Assembly (NCBI GenBank): GCA_039197765.1
Contig: JBCCTX010000005.1
Location: 1 to 64,000, forward strand
Direction of reading: 5' to 3'
DNA: 64,000 bases
DNA from: JBCCTX01 sp039197765
GTDB taxonomy: Bacteria; Bacteroidota; Bacteroidia; J057
Position 1 is the first letter of the stretch. Every line of letters begins with the position of its first letter. Under the pieces are notes generated by a model. It was not told the origin of the DNA and did not search any database. It was given only the letters and a program-made list of their open reading frames with translations. Positions 16,437 through 25,512 of this stretch are shown one piece after another. The position numbers were made by a program, and so were the translations under genes.

Positions 16437-16472
16437 TATTGCCTCTTCTCTACAGATATCAGAAAATCCTAA

Positions 16473-16511
16473 TTAAAAAAGATGAGTCGCTCCGGACTAA
16501 GAAACGACTCA
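16473..16511 (-). terminator. Intrinsic terminator after the TraB/GumN gene
   Basis: On the minus strand TGAGTCG (16505-16511) pairs with CGACTCA (16483-16489) across a 15-nt loop. The right arm is followed after two bases by six T's. It lies 27 bp past the TraB/GumN stop. Confidence 0.75.
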
Positions 16512-16537
16512 CCACTTTACAAAACCATTGAAAATTC

Positions 16538-17407
16538 TTAGGGAACAGGGGTTACTGTGTAGCCCGCTTCTTCTAGTAAGTTGAGTACTCCTTCTTCTCC
16601 GCCTAGGTGCCCGGCACCTACGCCAAAGAATACGCTTTGTTCTTTGGCATATTCTCCAATTTTAGGAATCCATTTTCTATTGCGGTCATGCAAAACTAAA
16701 TCTAGGACTTGACCCTGATCTCCATAGTAATCGGTAAAAATATTATACAAAGCCTCAACATCTTCCGCTTTGTAGAGCTTGATCATCTCCTTAAACAAGG
16801 TAGTATACCTTTTTTCATCATTGAGCATTTGAGAGATATCATCTGCTTGAGCTTGGTAAGGGATTTCGTCGAAAACTGCCATCTGATCAGCAACTGTTTC
16901 CAGTCCTAGAATTTCTTTTTTGTTTTCCTCTGAGAGTTTTACAAAGGATAATTCATAGCTTGCAGGCTGAGCACCAACATATTTTTTGACCAACATGGAC
17001 ATGACCATTAGAGGCTTCATTTTATTGATCATCGCAACACCCATACCGGCATGAGTTTGTAGTTCTTCATCCAGTTTCTGGTAGTCAGTATCGGAAAAGT
17101 ATTGCTCCAAGGTTGAATCGCCATCCATCATCATATGTTGCATCATATTCGTAGCAAGGTTGGGATCATCCATATCAATCTCCAATACAATGAGGTCAGA
17201 AGCTTTGAAGGCTTTCTCTACGGATTCTTTAATTTCAAATTCATTATTAGGCATGAGGTGAATGGTCCCAAACAAATAAGAAGGCTGTATTCCCTGCTTT
17301 TCAATCTTATACAATAAGCCCTTTTCTTGAGCAGTTGCAACAGAAGAAATACCTAAAAGGCCTAATAAGCAAATACGAATTGAATAGATGAGAGTGCTAA
17401 TTTTCAT
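16538..17407 (-). CDS. TraB/GumN family protein, exported
   Basis: 289 residues with a signal peptide ending in SSVATAQ. The family's first GX2H motif appears as LFGTIHLM at about 46-53, and the second as GVGAGHLGGEEG near the C-terminus (about 261-272). The acidic cluster VLEIDMDDP follows the first strand. TraB/GumN proteins share a fold with Tiki/PrgY-type metalloproteases; bacterial members are poorly characterised. Both His motifs are intact, so it may be active in the periplasm. It is monocistronic with its own terminator. Confidence 0.9.
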   Translation of the reverse strand: MKISTLIYSIRICLLGLLGISSVATAQEKGLLYKIEKQGIQPSYLFGTIHLMPNNEFEIKESVEKAFKASDLIVLEIDMDDPNLATNMMQHMMMDGDSTLEQYFSDTDYQKLDEELQTHAGMGVAMINKMKPLMVMSMLVKKYVGAQPASYELSFVKLSEENKKEILGLETVADQMAVFDEIPYQAQADDISQMLNDEKRYTTLFKEMIKLYKAEDVEALYNIFTDYYGDQGQVLDLVLHDRNRKWIPKIGEYAKEQSVFFGVGAGHLGGEEGVLNLLEEAGYTVTPVP

Positions 17408-17580
17408 TTCAATAAAAAGGTTTAAAGGTTTATAACCTACTTGGCATGTTCAAGCGCTTTACGTAAAGAGTAGGTTTTAGACAAAACGTTTAATCCATTA
17501 GTCTTTTTTTTCTTCTATTTATTACAAACTGAAGAAAAATGCTTAGGAGGAATGAGAAAATACAAAGGATCTTTGAGGTA

Positions 17581-18081
17581 TTATTCTAGGGTAAGTACCA
17601 TTTCGTGGGCGTGCCATACTTCCTCGCTCACAGGAGTCTCATAAGACGTATTTGGGTCAATTATAAACCCTATTTTCGAATAGCAGCGAATGGCGGAGGT
17701 ATTCCATGTATATACCTTCAGGCGGATTTCTTTGGGAGTAAATCGTTTTTGTGCTTCTACAATCAGCGAGTTCACCATAGCTGTTCCCAAGCCTTTCCCA
17801 CGCTGGGAGTGAGGCCCTATCAACAAGCGGGATAAATCGACCTGAAAAGGGCTTTTCCGATAGATTTCTCCATGGCCAAGGTGTTCTTGTGAGGATGAAG
17901 ACAATAGGGCAAATGCTTTCCGATTGGGGTCATCCAAATAAGAATGGAGTTGAGGAGTAGTTAACGGAAACGTAAAAATAGGCCCAGCGAACTGGATAAG
18001 CTCCCTTTCAGATGCTATCCAAGAAATGAGCGTATCAAAGTATTTGGCTTCAAAATCTGTGAGGGTAACCCTATCTGACAT
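17581..18081 (-). CDS. GNAT-family N-acetyltransferase (RimJ/RimL-like)
   Basis: 166 residues. The acetyl-CoA loop is visible as LLIGPHSQRGKGLGTAMVNSLI (RGKGLG, about residues 84-106), followed by IRLKVYTWNTSAIRCYSKIGF, the usual 'N..A..cY.k.GF' signature of RimJ/RimL-type enzymes. Substrate unknown. It lies between the TraB gene and the TonB-dependent receptor on the same strand, with gaps large enough (43 bp to the receptor) that cotranscription with the receptor is only possible. Confidence 0.88.
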   Translation of the reverse strand: MSDRVTLTDFEAKYFDTLISWIASERELIQFAGPIFTFPLTTPQLHSYLDDPNRKAFALLSSSSQEHLGHGEIYRKSPFQVDLSRLLIGPHSQRGKGLGTAMVNSLIVEAQKRFTPKEIRLKVYTWNTSAIRCYSKIGFIIDPNTSYETPVSEEVWHAHEMVLTLE

Positions 18082-18124
18082 AAGTTTCTAAAACAATGGA
18101 ATGACATTCAACGTTCCCACCTAC

Positions 18125-20809
18125 TTAAATATCCAATTTAAAACTTACGTTAACCGTGCGATTGAGCATGTTGGTTCGGGTTCCCAATACTTCGCTGCGA
18201 AGGGTTTGGTCTTTTGCTGGAACAGAATAGGTGAAGAGAATGTCTTTGATGTTTTGGTGATTGGCTACATTAAAAACAGAAATCCCTGCAGATGCCTTTA
18301 AACCCTGAATACGGAATGTATAGTTTAATCCTAAGTCAATGCGTTGATATTCAGGGAGTCTACTAATTCTATCTTCAGGACTCAGATGCCTTCGTTCCAC
18401 TACTTGGTGAAGGGCACCTATATTGGTATAAGGTCTTCCACTGCTCAGTATATAGTTTCCTGTAAGTTGAAAGTTTCCAAGTGTGAGGACATTGGTAAGC
18501 TTAAGTTGGTGCCTGCGGTCATCAACGGTTGGAAAATCCTCTCCTCTTCTGATTTCAGGGAAGGATTGTGTACTCTTACTGAGGGTGTAAGCAACCCAAC
18601 CAGAATAGATTTCGTCTTCGTATGTGAAAATAAAATCCATTCCCAAGGATCTCCCACTACCATGGAACAGCCTGTAATCACACGTTCCTTTACAAGAGCT
18701 TCCACCAAGGGGAGAAAAACCGGGTACACTCAGGGCATTTTCAAATATATTGTTTAGGTCCTTATTAAAGAATTCGATATCAAATGACCAGTTGGCTTGC
18801 GAAAAAGTAGTTCCAACCATATAATTATTCACCCGACCAACTGGATAGGTATTATCCTTACCGTCAGCAAGAATGAGGAACTCCACTCCCTGTCCCATCT
18901 GACTTTCATGAAATAGTTCTCTTACAAATTGATAATCTTGATTGAAGGAAGCCTTGAGGCTCCATTCAGAAGATAGAAAGTAAGAGAATGTGACCCTTGG
19001 AGAAAAATAAAATTCTTCAGTCAAATTATATCGGGTAAACCTCCCCCCAATGTTAGCTCTCCAGTCTTTTCCCGAGAGTTTGTAATTACCAAATAGTTGT
19101 AATTCTATAGCATCGGTTGCCTCATCGGGCACTGTAATTGGATAATGATCTTCCTGGTTTGCCGAATAGGTAACTTGGTGTTGGGTAACCCCTGTACCCA
19201 GTTGGAGGGTACTTTCCTCTCCTATGGCGTAAGAAAAACTAATTTCTCCCCCTACATCGGTTATGCCATTATCAAACTCATTGTGCATGTTCCAATTTAT
19301 AGGAGTGTGGTCAGAGCTTTGGAAGAAAGAGGCGACTACGGAATTAGTATTGAAGTACTCTGTAAAGAAAAGCCTAGATTTTACTTGCCAATCGGGAGCA
19401 AAATTATTTCGATAATTCACAGAAAATCCCGTATTGGTCCATTGGTTAGTCTGAGTTAATGTCTCGTCATTTGAGACTGGACTAGAATTTTGTCGGGTTT
19501 CATAAGACTCTGAAAAAGTGTTATCCAAGCGGTCGTTGCTATGGAAGAAATTTAGGTCAATGTATTGTTCCTCTGTAGGTCGATAGAAAATTTTTCCATT
19601 CATGTCGTAGAACCGGAAAGTGGGATCAATATCTACGACTTTTTGGCGTGCAAAATGATCTATATTAGAGATTTGAAAAGTATTCTGTTCACCTAAGAAA
19701 TCAAATATTTTAGATTCAGCAGCATTAGAGTAGGTGCTTCTTCCTTGTAGGATAATTCCCGACCGGGAATTAAGGGGAATGTCCAAGCGCACAGATGCCG
19801 TCAAAGCATTAATATCTATTTTAGAGCCTAGCTTCTCGACTTCAGAGTCTGACCTAAATAAAACCATTCCTCCAGTTCTCCCTCCGTACTCGACTGGAAG
19901 CGCATTTTTATACAGTTGAATCTCGCTTACATATTGAGAATTAATAGAACTGAAAACCCCAAAAAAGTGCTCTGCTCGGTAAATAGGTATGCCGTCTAAG
20001 ACAATAAGGGTTTCATCTTCACCACTACCCCGAATCCGTACGCCAGCACTTAGATCGTTATCAGAGCTGATGCCTGGAAGCAATTGCAGGCCGCGCATGG
20101 CATCGTTTCCCAGTAAGTCAGATGGACTTGCCTCTCCATTAGGCCGCACATGCAAATGCAAGTTCTCTGTTTGAAAGCTTAGGGTAGGAACTTTTTCTTC
20201 AATGGGAATTTCTGAAAGCAAAAATGGCTTGTTTTTCAAACTTAGAGTCGGGTTTTTGAGAAATTCCGATATCGATAGATATTGCGTCTCATACCCCAAC
20301 AGCCTTACAGCAACTAATCCTTCTGAATGACGCTTGGGAATCCTTAGCGAAAAGCCCCCATCAGGTCCTGTAAGCGTACCCAATTTAGAATCCTCTACTA
20401 CGTAAATCATGGCGTGTGAAAGCGGTATAGAGGGATCCTCATCTGTTATTTTTCCCGTCAAATGGAGATACTCCTTTCTCGAAGCAGGTGAGTGGACTTT
20501 CCTCAACAAAATTCTCCGATTTTCCTGTATTTGAAAGCCAATCTCTAGGGAAGAAAAAAGTTCGTTTAATAACCCAGATAGCGTGTAGTTTTTTAAACTC
20601 CTCTGCTGGTCCAATTGGATTTTAACAATTTCTGATGGGTAGGAAAATTCTAGATCATACTTTTCCGAAAGAATGGCTAGAACCTGCTCAAGGCTCGAAC
20701 CTACACTGATAGAAAGTTCGTAGGCCCCAGGATTAGGGCCGGATTGCCCTCTGTGAACCAGAGGGGAAAGCATCATACCTACCAAAAAAATGTAAGCGGA
20801 TAATTTCAT
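18125..20809 (-). CDS. TonB-dependent outer-membrane receptor with STN signalling domain (FecA-like)
   Basis: 894 residues: signal peptide 1-22; STN (secretin/TonB N-terminal) domain about 28-105; a carboxypeptidase-regulatory-like beta-sandwich about 113-190 (LTGKITDEDPSIPLSHAMIY); plug about 225-335 (GVRIRGSGEDETLIVLDGIPIY); and a 22-strand-type barrel to the last strand NVSFKLDI. It overlaps the FecR gene by 4 bp (ATGA), with an ECF sigma gene upstream, so it is the receptor of a cell-surface signalling system. No SusD gene follows, which argues against a polysaccharide-utilisation SusC and for uptake of a siderophore or other small ligand. The ligand is not predictable. Confidence 0.92.
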   Translation of the reverse strand: MKLSAYIFLVGMMLSPLVHRGQSGPNPGAYELSISVGSSLEQVLAILSEKYDLEFSYPSEIVKIQLDQQRSLKNYTLSGLLNELFSSLEIGFQIQENRRILLRKVHSPASRKEYLHLTGKITDEDPSIPLSHAMIYVVEDSKLGTLTGPDGGFSLRIPKRHSEGLVAVRLLGYETQYLSISEFLKNPTLSLKNKPFLLSEIPIEEKVPTLSFQTENLHLHVRPNGEASPSDLLGNDAMRGLQLLPGISSDNDLSAGVRIRGSGEDETLIVLDGIPIYRAEHFFGVFSSINSQYVSEIQLYKNALPVEYGGRTGGMVLFRSDSEVEKLGSKIDINALTASVRLDIPLNSRSGIILQGRSTYSNAAESKIFDFLGEQNTFQISNIDHFARQKVVDIDPTFRFYDMNGKIFYRPTEEQYIDLNFFHSNDRLDNTFSESYETRQNSSPVSNDETLTQTNQWTNTGFSVNYRNNFAPDWQVKSRLFFTEYFNTNSVVASFFQSSDHTPINWNMHNEFDNGITDVGGEISFSYAIGEESTLQLGTGVTQHQVTYSANQEDHYPITVPDEATDAIELQLFGNYKLSGKDWRANIGGRFTRYNLTEEFYFSPRVTFSYFLSSEWSLKASFNQDYQFVRELFHESQMGQGVEFLILADGKDNTYPVGRVNNYMVGTTFSQANWSFDIEFFNKDLNNIFENALSVPGFSPLGGSSCKGTCDYRLFHGSGRSLGMDFIFTYEDEIYSGWVAYTLSKSTQSFPEIRRGEDFPTVDDRRHQLKLTNVLTLGNFQLTGNYILSSGRPYTNIGALHQVVERRHLSPEDRISRLPEYQRIDLGLNYTFRIQGLKASAGISVFNVANHQNIKDILFTYSVPAKDQTLRSEVLGTRTNMLNRTVNVSFKLDI

Positions 20810-21840
20810 TTCATATGACGAACTGTATCCTGAGTTATATACACAATGTTTCCTTCTTGGCGATATTCTAAGCCGTTAGACCAACAAACATCATACAGCG
20901 CTTGATCGACATCACTTCCGCTAAAATGTCCAGTCCATTCTTCATTCCTATCAATCTTTGGACCCAATTCAACTTCTAAATTGAATTGTCTCCCGAGTTC
21001 CTCAAAGCATTCAAATAGCGGGGCATCTTTGAAGCTGTAAGTTCCATTCCACCAGCTGTTCTTCTCTTCTTCATCTACCTCAAATGTCTTATCAACGTTA
21101 CCGTCTTCTGGATTCCATTGTACAGACTGACCCGGTAGAAGTACTTTGTGAAGATCTCCATGATGAGAACTTACTTGAACAGACCCTGTCATACAGCTAA
21201 CCCGAAAGTCTTTTCCTCTATTGTAGACGTTAAAACTCGTGCCCAGCACCTCAACCGCACCCATAGGTGTATTAACCGTAAACTTTTTCCCTTTCTTAAC
21301 ACGAAAATACGCTTCCCCTTCAAGATTGACAAGACGTTCTTTCTCCCAGCCCTTCGAAGAGTAATGTAAATTAGATTCTGCATTAATTTCGACTTGGGAC
21401 TCATCAGGAAGCTGGTGTACCATATGCTCACCTCTTGGCACGTCCAATGTAAACTCTTGCGGGCTCAAAAATCTGAGAATAAAGAGAATAGCTATGCAAG
21501 CTGCAGCAACTAATCCAATGTTATACCAGATTCTGCTACTTCTCTCATTAGAACCAGCATTTCGATCAATAACTAAGGTAGGCACTTCTTCTACCTCTAT
21601 TGACGCATCAATGCGTTTCCAAAGATCCGCTGTGTTAGTTGGAAAATCTTGAAGCTGCTGAAACTTCATGTGCGAGACCATGCGTTTCGCAAGTTCCGCC
21701 TCCTCAAACATCTCGGGATGTTTTGTGAGCCACTCTGTCCACTGAACACCTAATTCAGACTCAGGGGAATGTACCCACTGCAAGAATGCGTGTTCAGAGG
21801 CAAGCTCACTTGCCTTGTACTGCAAATATGAATCTCTCAT
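20806..21840 (-). CDS. FecR-family anti-sigma factor / sigma regulator
   Basis: 344 residues. The N-terminal ~95 residues form the cytoplasmic sigma-binding region. A transmembrane helix lies at about 105-125 (IGLVAAACIAILFILRFL). The periplasmic FecR domain follows at about 130-230 (LDVPRGEHMVHQLPDESQVEINAESNL and GEAYFRVKK), then a DUF4974-type C-terminal domain (YSFKDAPLFECFEELGRQFNLEVEL). It would pass the ligand-bound state of the receptor's STN domain to the sigma factor. It is coupled to the receptor by a 4-bp overlap and follows the sigma gene after 164 bp. Confidence 0.93.
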   Translation of the reverse strand: MRDSYLQYKASELASEHAFLQWVHSPESELGVQWTEWLTKHPEMFEEAELAKRMVSHMKFQQLQDFPTNTADLWKRIDASIEVEEVPTLVIDRNAGSNERSSRIWYNIGLVAAACIAILFILRFLSPQEFTLDVPRGEHMVHQLPDESQVEINAESNLHYSSKGWEKERLVNLEGEAYFRVKKGKKFTVNTPMGAVEVLGTSFNVYNRGKDFRVSCMTGSVQVSSHHGDLHKVLLPGQSVQWNPEDGNVDKTFEVDEEEKNSWWNGTYSFKDAPLFECFEELGRQFNLEVELGPKIDRNEEWTGHFSGSDVDQALYDVCWSNGLEYRQEGNIVYITQDTVRHMK

Positions 21841-22004
21841 GACCTGTGTAACCTAAATGTCCCAAGGGACGCAAAAAAACGTAGTATTAATGGATCTATA
21901 ACCTTGATTTAACTGTTCTGTTCATTCAAACTTTGGGTAATAATTTTTCTCCGCAAGAGAATCAACTACCCAAAGTTCCTTCTTTTCATCTAAGTAGGAT
22001 TAAA

Positions 22005-22586
22005 TTATTTTGTAATGAGTTGTAACAAAAAAAGTAATGGAAACCATACGCTGACCATATATTTTCTTAGGGTTTTAATTGCATTGAACACGAGGTTTCT
22101 AGCTGATTGGTAATTGATATTCATGGTTTCACAAATCTCCTCGTAGGACATTTCTTCGTAAAATTTCAAATACAAGGCTTCTCGCTGTCGCTTGCTGAGG
22201 TTTTGGAAGGCACGTTCAATTTCTTTGGCCTGAGCTTCAGAGGTCTCTCGCGCAGCGATGATTTCATCTATCGCCATTTCAGAAGCGAAATGGACCTCTT
22301 GCGGTTCCTGATCGGTCTCAAATTTTTGAATTTTCTGAAGTCGTTTGATGATCCTTCTTCGAAGGGAAACCAGTAAGTAGGGACGTATAGCAGTAGTTGC
22401 ACTTAAGCCTTTGCGATTTCTCCATATATCGATGAAGAGGTCGTGGATAGCATCCTCAATCAAAACCTGATCTGACGAAAACCGATAACCATACTGTAAC
22501 AAATGGGTTACATGCTCTTGATAAATCTGCTCTAGTGCACTTTTACTGCTCTGTTGGAGCTGTAACCACAATTCCTGATCTGTCAT
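22005..22586 (-). CDS. ECF RNA polymerase sigma factor (FecI-type)
   Basis: 193 residues with region 2 (LEDAIHDLFIDIWRNRKGL, about 42-60; the Bacteroidota form of the -10-binding helix) and region 4 (LSKRQREALYLKFYEEMSYEEICETM plus the recognition helix NYQSARNLVFNAIKTLRKYM). It ends with a hydrophobic tail WFPLLFLLQLI, unusual for a sigma factor and possibly membrane-associating. It heads the sigma/FecR/TonB-receptor cassette and is divergent from a lipoprotein gene 143 bp away, which is a natural candidate for its regulon. Confidence 0.92.
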   Translation of the reverse strand: MTDQELWLQLQQSSKSALEQIYQEHVTHLLQYGYRFSSDQVLIEDAIHDLFIDIWRNRKGLSATTAIRPYLLVSLRRRIIKRLQKIQKFETDQEPQEVHFASEMAIDEIIAARETSEAQAKEIERAFQNLSKRQREALYLKFYEEMSYEEICETMNINYQSARNLVFNAIKTLRKYMVSVWFPLLFLLQLITK

Positions 22587-22729
22587 AGGGACGTAAAGAT
22601 ATCACTTCAATTATCCCGGAAGATATAAAAAATCCTTCTCAATAAGGTAAAAAAAACTACCCTAACAGTACGGGTTCTGGGCTTAGAGCTTATGAGTGTG
22701 TAAAAGGTTACACTTAAACGAAAGTTATT

Positions 22730-23431
22730 ATGACAAACAACAAATTTGTTAGAGGGCTCTTTTTATCTACTGTTGCCCTTATGTTTACCTTGGTCGCCTG
22801 CCAAGAAGAAAATGTAGTTTCAACCCAAGCAGATGTTGACACTTTTACTACTGCCGCAGTAGTTGCACTACAAGATAGTGCACAATGTGGAAAGCATGGT
22901 TGCTTTGAATTTGTCTTTCCCCTCGGTATTTCTTTTCCTGATGGGGCTGTTTCGGAGGTAGGAGATTACGATGAAATGAGAGCAGCGATTAGTGCTTGGA
23001 AAGAACTTAACCCAGATGCAACAGAGAGGCCCGGATTTGTCTATCCCATCGAAGTGATTTCTGAAGATGGTGAGGTGACTTCTGTAGCTTCCTCTGAAGA
23101 ATTAAGGGAATTGAGAAGGGAATGTGGACGTGGATTCCGAGGGCGGGGCAAACACAAGGGTCGCAATTTCACCCCGTGCTTCTCTATTGTTTATCCCATT
23201 ACAGTAGAGTTCCCTGATGGTAGCACGGAAGCCTTCTCAGATCGAGAAAGTTTAAAGGCAGGGCTAAGAGCCTGGAAAGAAGCCAATCCAGATGCAGAAA
23301 CGCGCCCAGAAGTAGTTTTTCCTCTTACTGTAGAATATGAAGATGGTTCTACTGCTACAGCAGAAAGCAAAGAAGCCCTTCGTGCGCTGAAGGAGACTTG
23401 CCAGGAAGAGTCAGACCAGGAGGATAGCTAG
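22730..23431 (+). CDS. Lipoprotein with two copies of a ~85-residue domain
   Basis: 233 residues; signal ending FTLVAC gives a lipobox Cys at about residue 24. Two internal repeats (about 61-137 and 150-228) share the order Cys, a FxFPLxIxFPDG strand, a DE/RESL helix, AWKExNPDAxxRP, a second VxPxxVxxEDG strand, and EELRxLxxxC. Each repeat starts and ends with Cys, suggesting one disulfide per domain. Between them is a basic stretch (GFRGRGKHKGRN). I do not recognise a characterised family. It is transcribed away from the ECF sigma gene and closes with a strong terminator, so it may be a target or partner of that signalling cassette. Confidence 0.8.
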   Translation: MTNNKFVRGLFLSTVALMFTLVACQEENVVSTQADVDTFTTAAVVALQDSAQCGKHGCFEFVFPLGISFPDGAVSEVGDYDEMRAAISAWKELNPDATERPGFVYPIEVISEDGEVTSVASSEELRELRRECGRGFRGRGKHKGRNFTPCFSIVYPITVEFPDGSTEAFSDRESLKAGLRAWKEANPDAETRPEVVFPLTVEYEDGSTATAESKEALRALKETCQEESDQEDS

Positions 23432-23458
23432 GAAAAAAAATCTTGTTGTTCCGATTTT

Positions 23459-23487
23459 GCGTCAGCTCAAAAAGCTGGCGCTTTTTT
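23459..23487 (+). terminator. Strong intrinsic terminator after the duplicated-domain lipoprotein
   Basis: GCGTCAGCT (23459-23467) pairs with AGCTGGCGC (23473-23481) with one G-U, 5-nt loop, then six T's. Confidence 0.9.
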
Positions 23488-23634
23488 ATTGCCTTTTTCC
23501 AAGTTGAATATTCCTTAATACCATTCATTCCACATAGGGTGAAGAATATCCTATAATTTTGACAGTTAGGTATTTATAGTATATCAAAAAGTGTAAAATT
23601 TTTTACTTTGTATATAGTAATAAATTATTGCACA

Positions 23635-23712
23635 ATGGAAATTATCGTGGTTGTACTTGCTGTTGTTATTTACTACGCCCTTTTCAAGCATGTAAAAGAC
23701 CAGGTGTATTAG
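23635..23712 (+). CDS. 25-residue single-pass membrane peptide (candidate small protein)
   Basis: The ATG at 23635 opens MEIIVVVLAVVIYYALFKHV followed by KDQVY and TAG. It is a hydrophobic helix of about 17 residues with a short positively charged tail, well suited to span the inner membrane with the C-terminus inside. Upstream, TTACTTTG at 23613-23620 resembles the Bacteroidota -7 box (one mismatch), about 15 bp before the ATG, so the leader would be very short. It stands alone between a terminator and a convergent gene. No homology claim is made; ribosome profiling or conservation would be needed. Confidence 0.4.
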   Translation: MEIIVVVLAVVIYYALFKHVKDQVY

Positions 23713-23776
23713 GAAGATTGGGATATTTTTCCCTTTAGGCACCTATTTTTAATTGTTAGAAAGCGGTTAAGGAGCG

Positions 23777-24130
23777 TCACTGCGCTGCTTTAAGTTGCAC
23801 CAATTCTTGTTTGATTTCTCTTACATCATTTAGGATATCTCTCATTATAGGATTTGAAACAGAAGAATTTCTTAGTTCCTCTTCTCTTAGTCCAAGAAGG
23901 GTATCAATCCTTCCGATAACCAAGGATAACAAGATAAAAGTCAGGAAGATTGCTGGACCGGAAACTAGGAGGTTGTTAAAAATTAAGTCCCCAATCCTTG
24001 TATCTCTAAATACTTCTAGAAATACGAACCCAATCATCACAAATTGAATGTATCCTATGTACATTCTTGCCCTGTCAATGTAAATCTTCCATCTTATTAG
24101 GCTTTTCCTGTTTGCTGTAAGCTTTTTCAT
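23777..24130 (-). CDS. Small membrane protein with two transmembrane helices and C-terminal coiled coil
   Basis: 117 residues. A basic N-terminus (MKKLTANRKSLIRWK) precedes two hydrophobic spans (about 22-42 and 54-75), then a charged helix with heptad character (DILNDVREIKQELVQLKAAQ). No signal peptide. I do not recognise the family. It lies 46 bp upstream of the ADP-ribosylglycohydrolase-like gene... transcription order on the minus strand places it downstream of that gene, so it could be the last gene of that operon. Confidence 0.6.
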   Translation of the reverse strand: MKKLTANRKSLIRWKIYIDRARMYIGYIQFVMIGFVFLEVFRDTRIGDLIFNNLLVSGPAIFLTFILLSLVIGRIDTLLGLREEELRNSSVSNPIMRDILNDVREIKQELVQLKAAQ

Positions 24131-24176
24131 GTTAATTCAATTATGTAGATGAAGGCAAAATTCTACTGTAGAGTTA

Positions 24177-25508
24177 TTAGGGCAAAGGTATTATAATTCC
24201 ATTCTCCACCATCATCTCAGTCAATTCACCTGCCATTTTTTCCAAATCAATTCCCAATTTTTCTTTGTTGACTTTTAGGGCTTTTTGGGAAAGGGTAGGA
24301 GGTAACTGCGCATACCCGTGATAGGCACCAAGAATAGAACCTGTTATGGCTCCAACGGTGTCATTGTCTCTGCCATAATTGATCACAAATTCTAGAGCAG
24401 GGAGGAATTCAAAATTGCAAAAGAGAAGGGCACTTAAATTAATTAGGTGTATTTCCCCCGCATGAAAGGGCATGTCTTGGTTTTTATTATCCAGGAGTTC
24501 GTACGCACGTTGGATTTGTGCTACCCGCAGAGGGGTTCTGCCAGATAGAGGGAGCTGTAAGGTTGAAGGGTCAACTTGATCTTCAGTCATAGATTTAGCC
24601 TCATGAGTCAAATACAAGGCCTCTCGATATATGCGATAAGAGGCTCTCCCAACCAGGCGGCTGTTGAAATAGTGTTTGGGGTCTGTATCCCGCAGGGAAT
24701 TCACCATCGTTTCGGGAGTAGCTGAAGGGTCCATAGCGGCTGCTACCAAAGTAGCTGTCAGGGCCGTTATATCTCTGGCATAGCCCAGATCAAAGAATCC
24801 CAATCTATACCCTGATTGATAGGCCAATTCAGGATTACCAGGGTAGACCAATCCCAACATAGGACTGTAAAGCATGCCTGCACAGGTCATTTCGCCCCCA
24901 TAAAATCGGTTAACCGCCTCGCTGTAAGCTTCTAGGTCCTTTTCAGCAAAGGGCTTTGCGACCATGGCCCACTCCTGCAGCCAGGCCATGCGGCGCGCTT
25001 GGTCTTCGAAGGGAATAGGATTGAAACTATCGGTCTGTTTAAGTTGCTGGATTTCTGATTTATATCGTCGAACAATAAACTGGGCAAAAGTATAGGGGTT
25101 GGCTCCTTCCTGTCTGTAAAGCACATCTCCTTGCAAAAGGAGATAATCGCTTAGCAATAGCTTCCACCGTGTATCATCCGTCGTACCTCCTGCTGGAAGG
25201 TTAAAATCCCAGGTTCCCTCAGGGGAAGGCTCCCGCACCATAGGGTCTAGCCCATCTATATGGCCATATTCCACCTGAATGTTATACCTACTCCACATTT
25301 CTGTAGGAGCTCCCATCGCATCCCCTATTGCAGAGCCAACTAGCATCCCCAAAACCTTGTCATACAAACTGTCCTTTTCCATTGAAAGAAGAGGTAGTTC
25401 CATCAGCGGAGTAATATCCCCTGCTACCTGCATAGAAGGTTCTTGGTTGCTTTTAGGAGTTGTACAAGCAAATACACTTGCAAACAATAGCCAGGTAATA
25501 TGACGCAT
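24177..25508 (-). CDS. ADP-ribosylglycohydrolase (ARH)-fold lipoprotein
   Basis: About 443 residues. The start MRHITWLLFASVFACTTP gives a signal peptide with a lipobox-like VFAC; an ATG 12 bp further upstream is possible. The ARH fold is recognised by GMLVGSAIGDAMGAPTE (about 55-71), the metal motif TTDDTRW (about 108-114) and the C-terminal metal motif GRDNDTVGAITGSILGAYHG. All di-metal Asp/Thr positions of the family look intact, so hydrolysis of an ADP-ribosyl or related N-/O-glycosidic bond is likely. Export of an ARH is unusual because ADP-ribose chemistry is normally cytosolic. The start is 4 bp downstream of the kinase stop, so the two are coupled. Confidence 0.85.
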   Translation of the reverse strand: MRHITWLLFASVFACTTPKSNQEPSMQVAGDITPLMELPLLSMEKDSLYDKVLGMLVGSAIGDAMGAPTEMWSRYNIQVEYGHIDGLDPMVREPSPEGTWDFNLPAGGTTDDTRWKLLLSDYLLLQGDVLYRQEGANPYTFAQFIVRRYKSEIQQLKQTDSFNPIPFEDQARRMAWLQEWAMVAKPFAEKDLEAYSEAVNRFYGGEMTCAGMLYSPMLGLVYPGNPELAYQSGYRLGFFDLGYARDITALTATLVAAAMDPSATPETMVNSLRDTDPKHYFNSRLVGRASYRIYREALYLTHEAKSMTEDQVDPSTLQLPLSGRTPLRVAQIQRAYELLDNKNQDMPFHAGEIHLINLSALLFCNFEFLPALEFVINYGRDNDTVGAITGSILGAYHGYAQLPPTLSQKALKVNKEKLGIDLEKMAGELTEMMVENGIIIPLP

Positions 25509-25512
25509 GGTG

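Noticed and set aside
18344..19919. Several plus-strand open frames over the TonB receptor
   Set aside because: All are antisense to a well-supported barrel protein.
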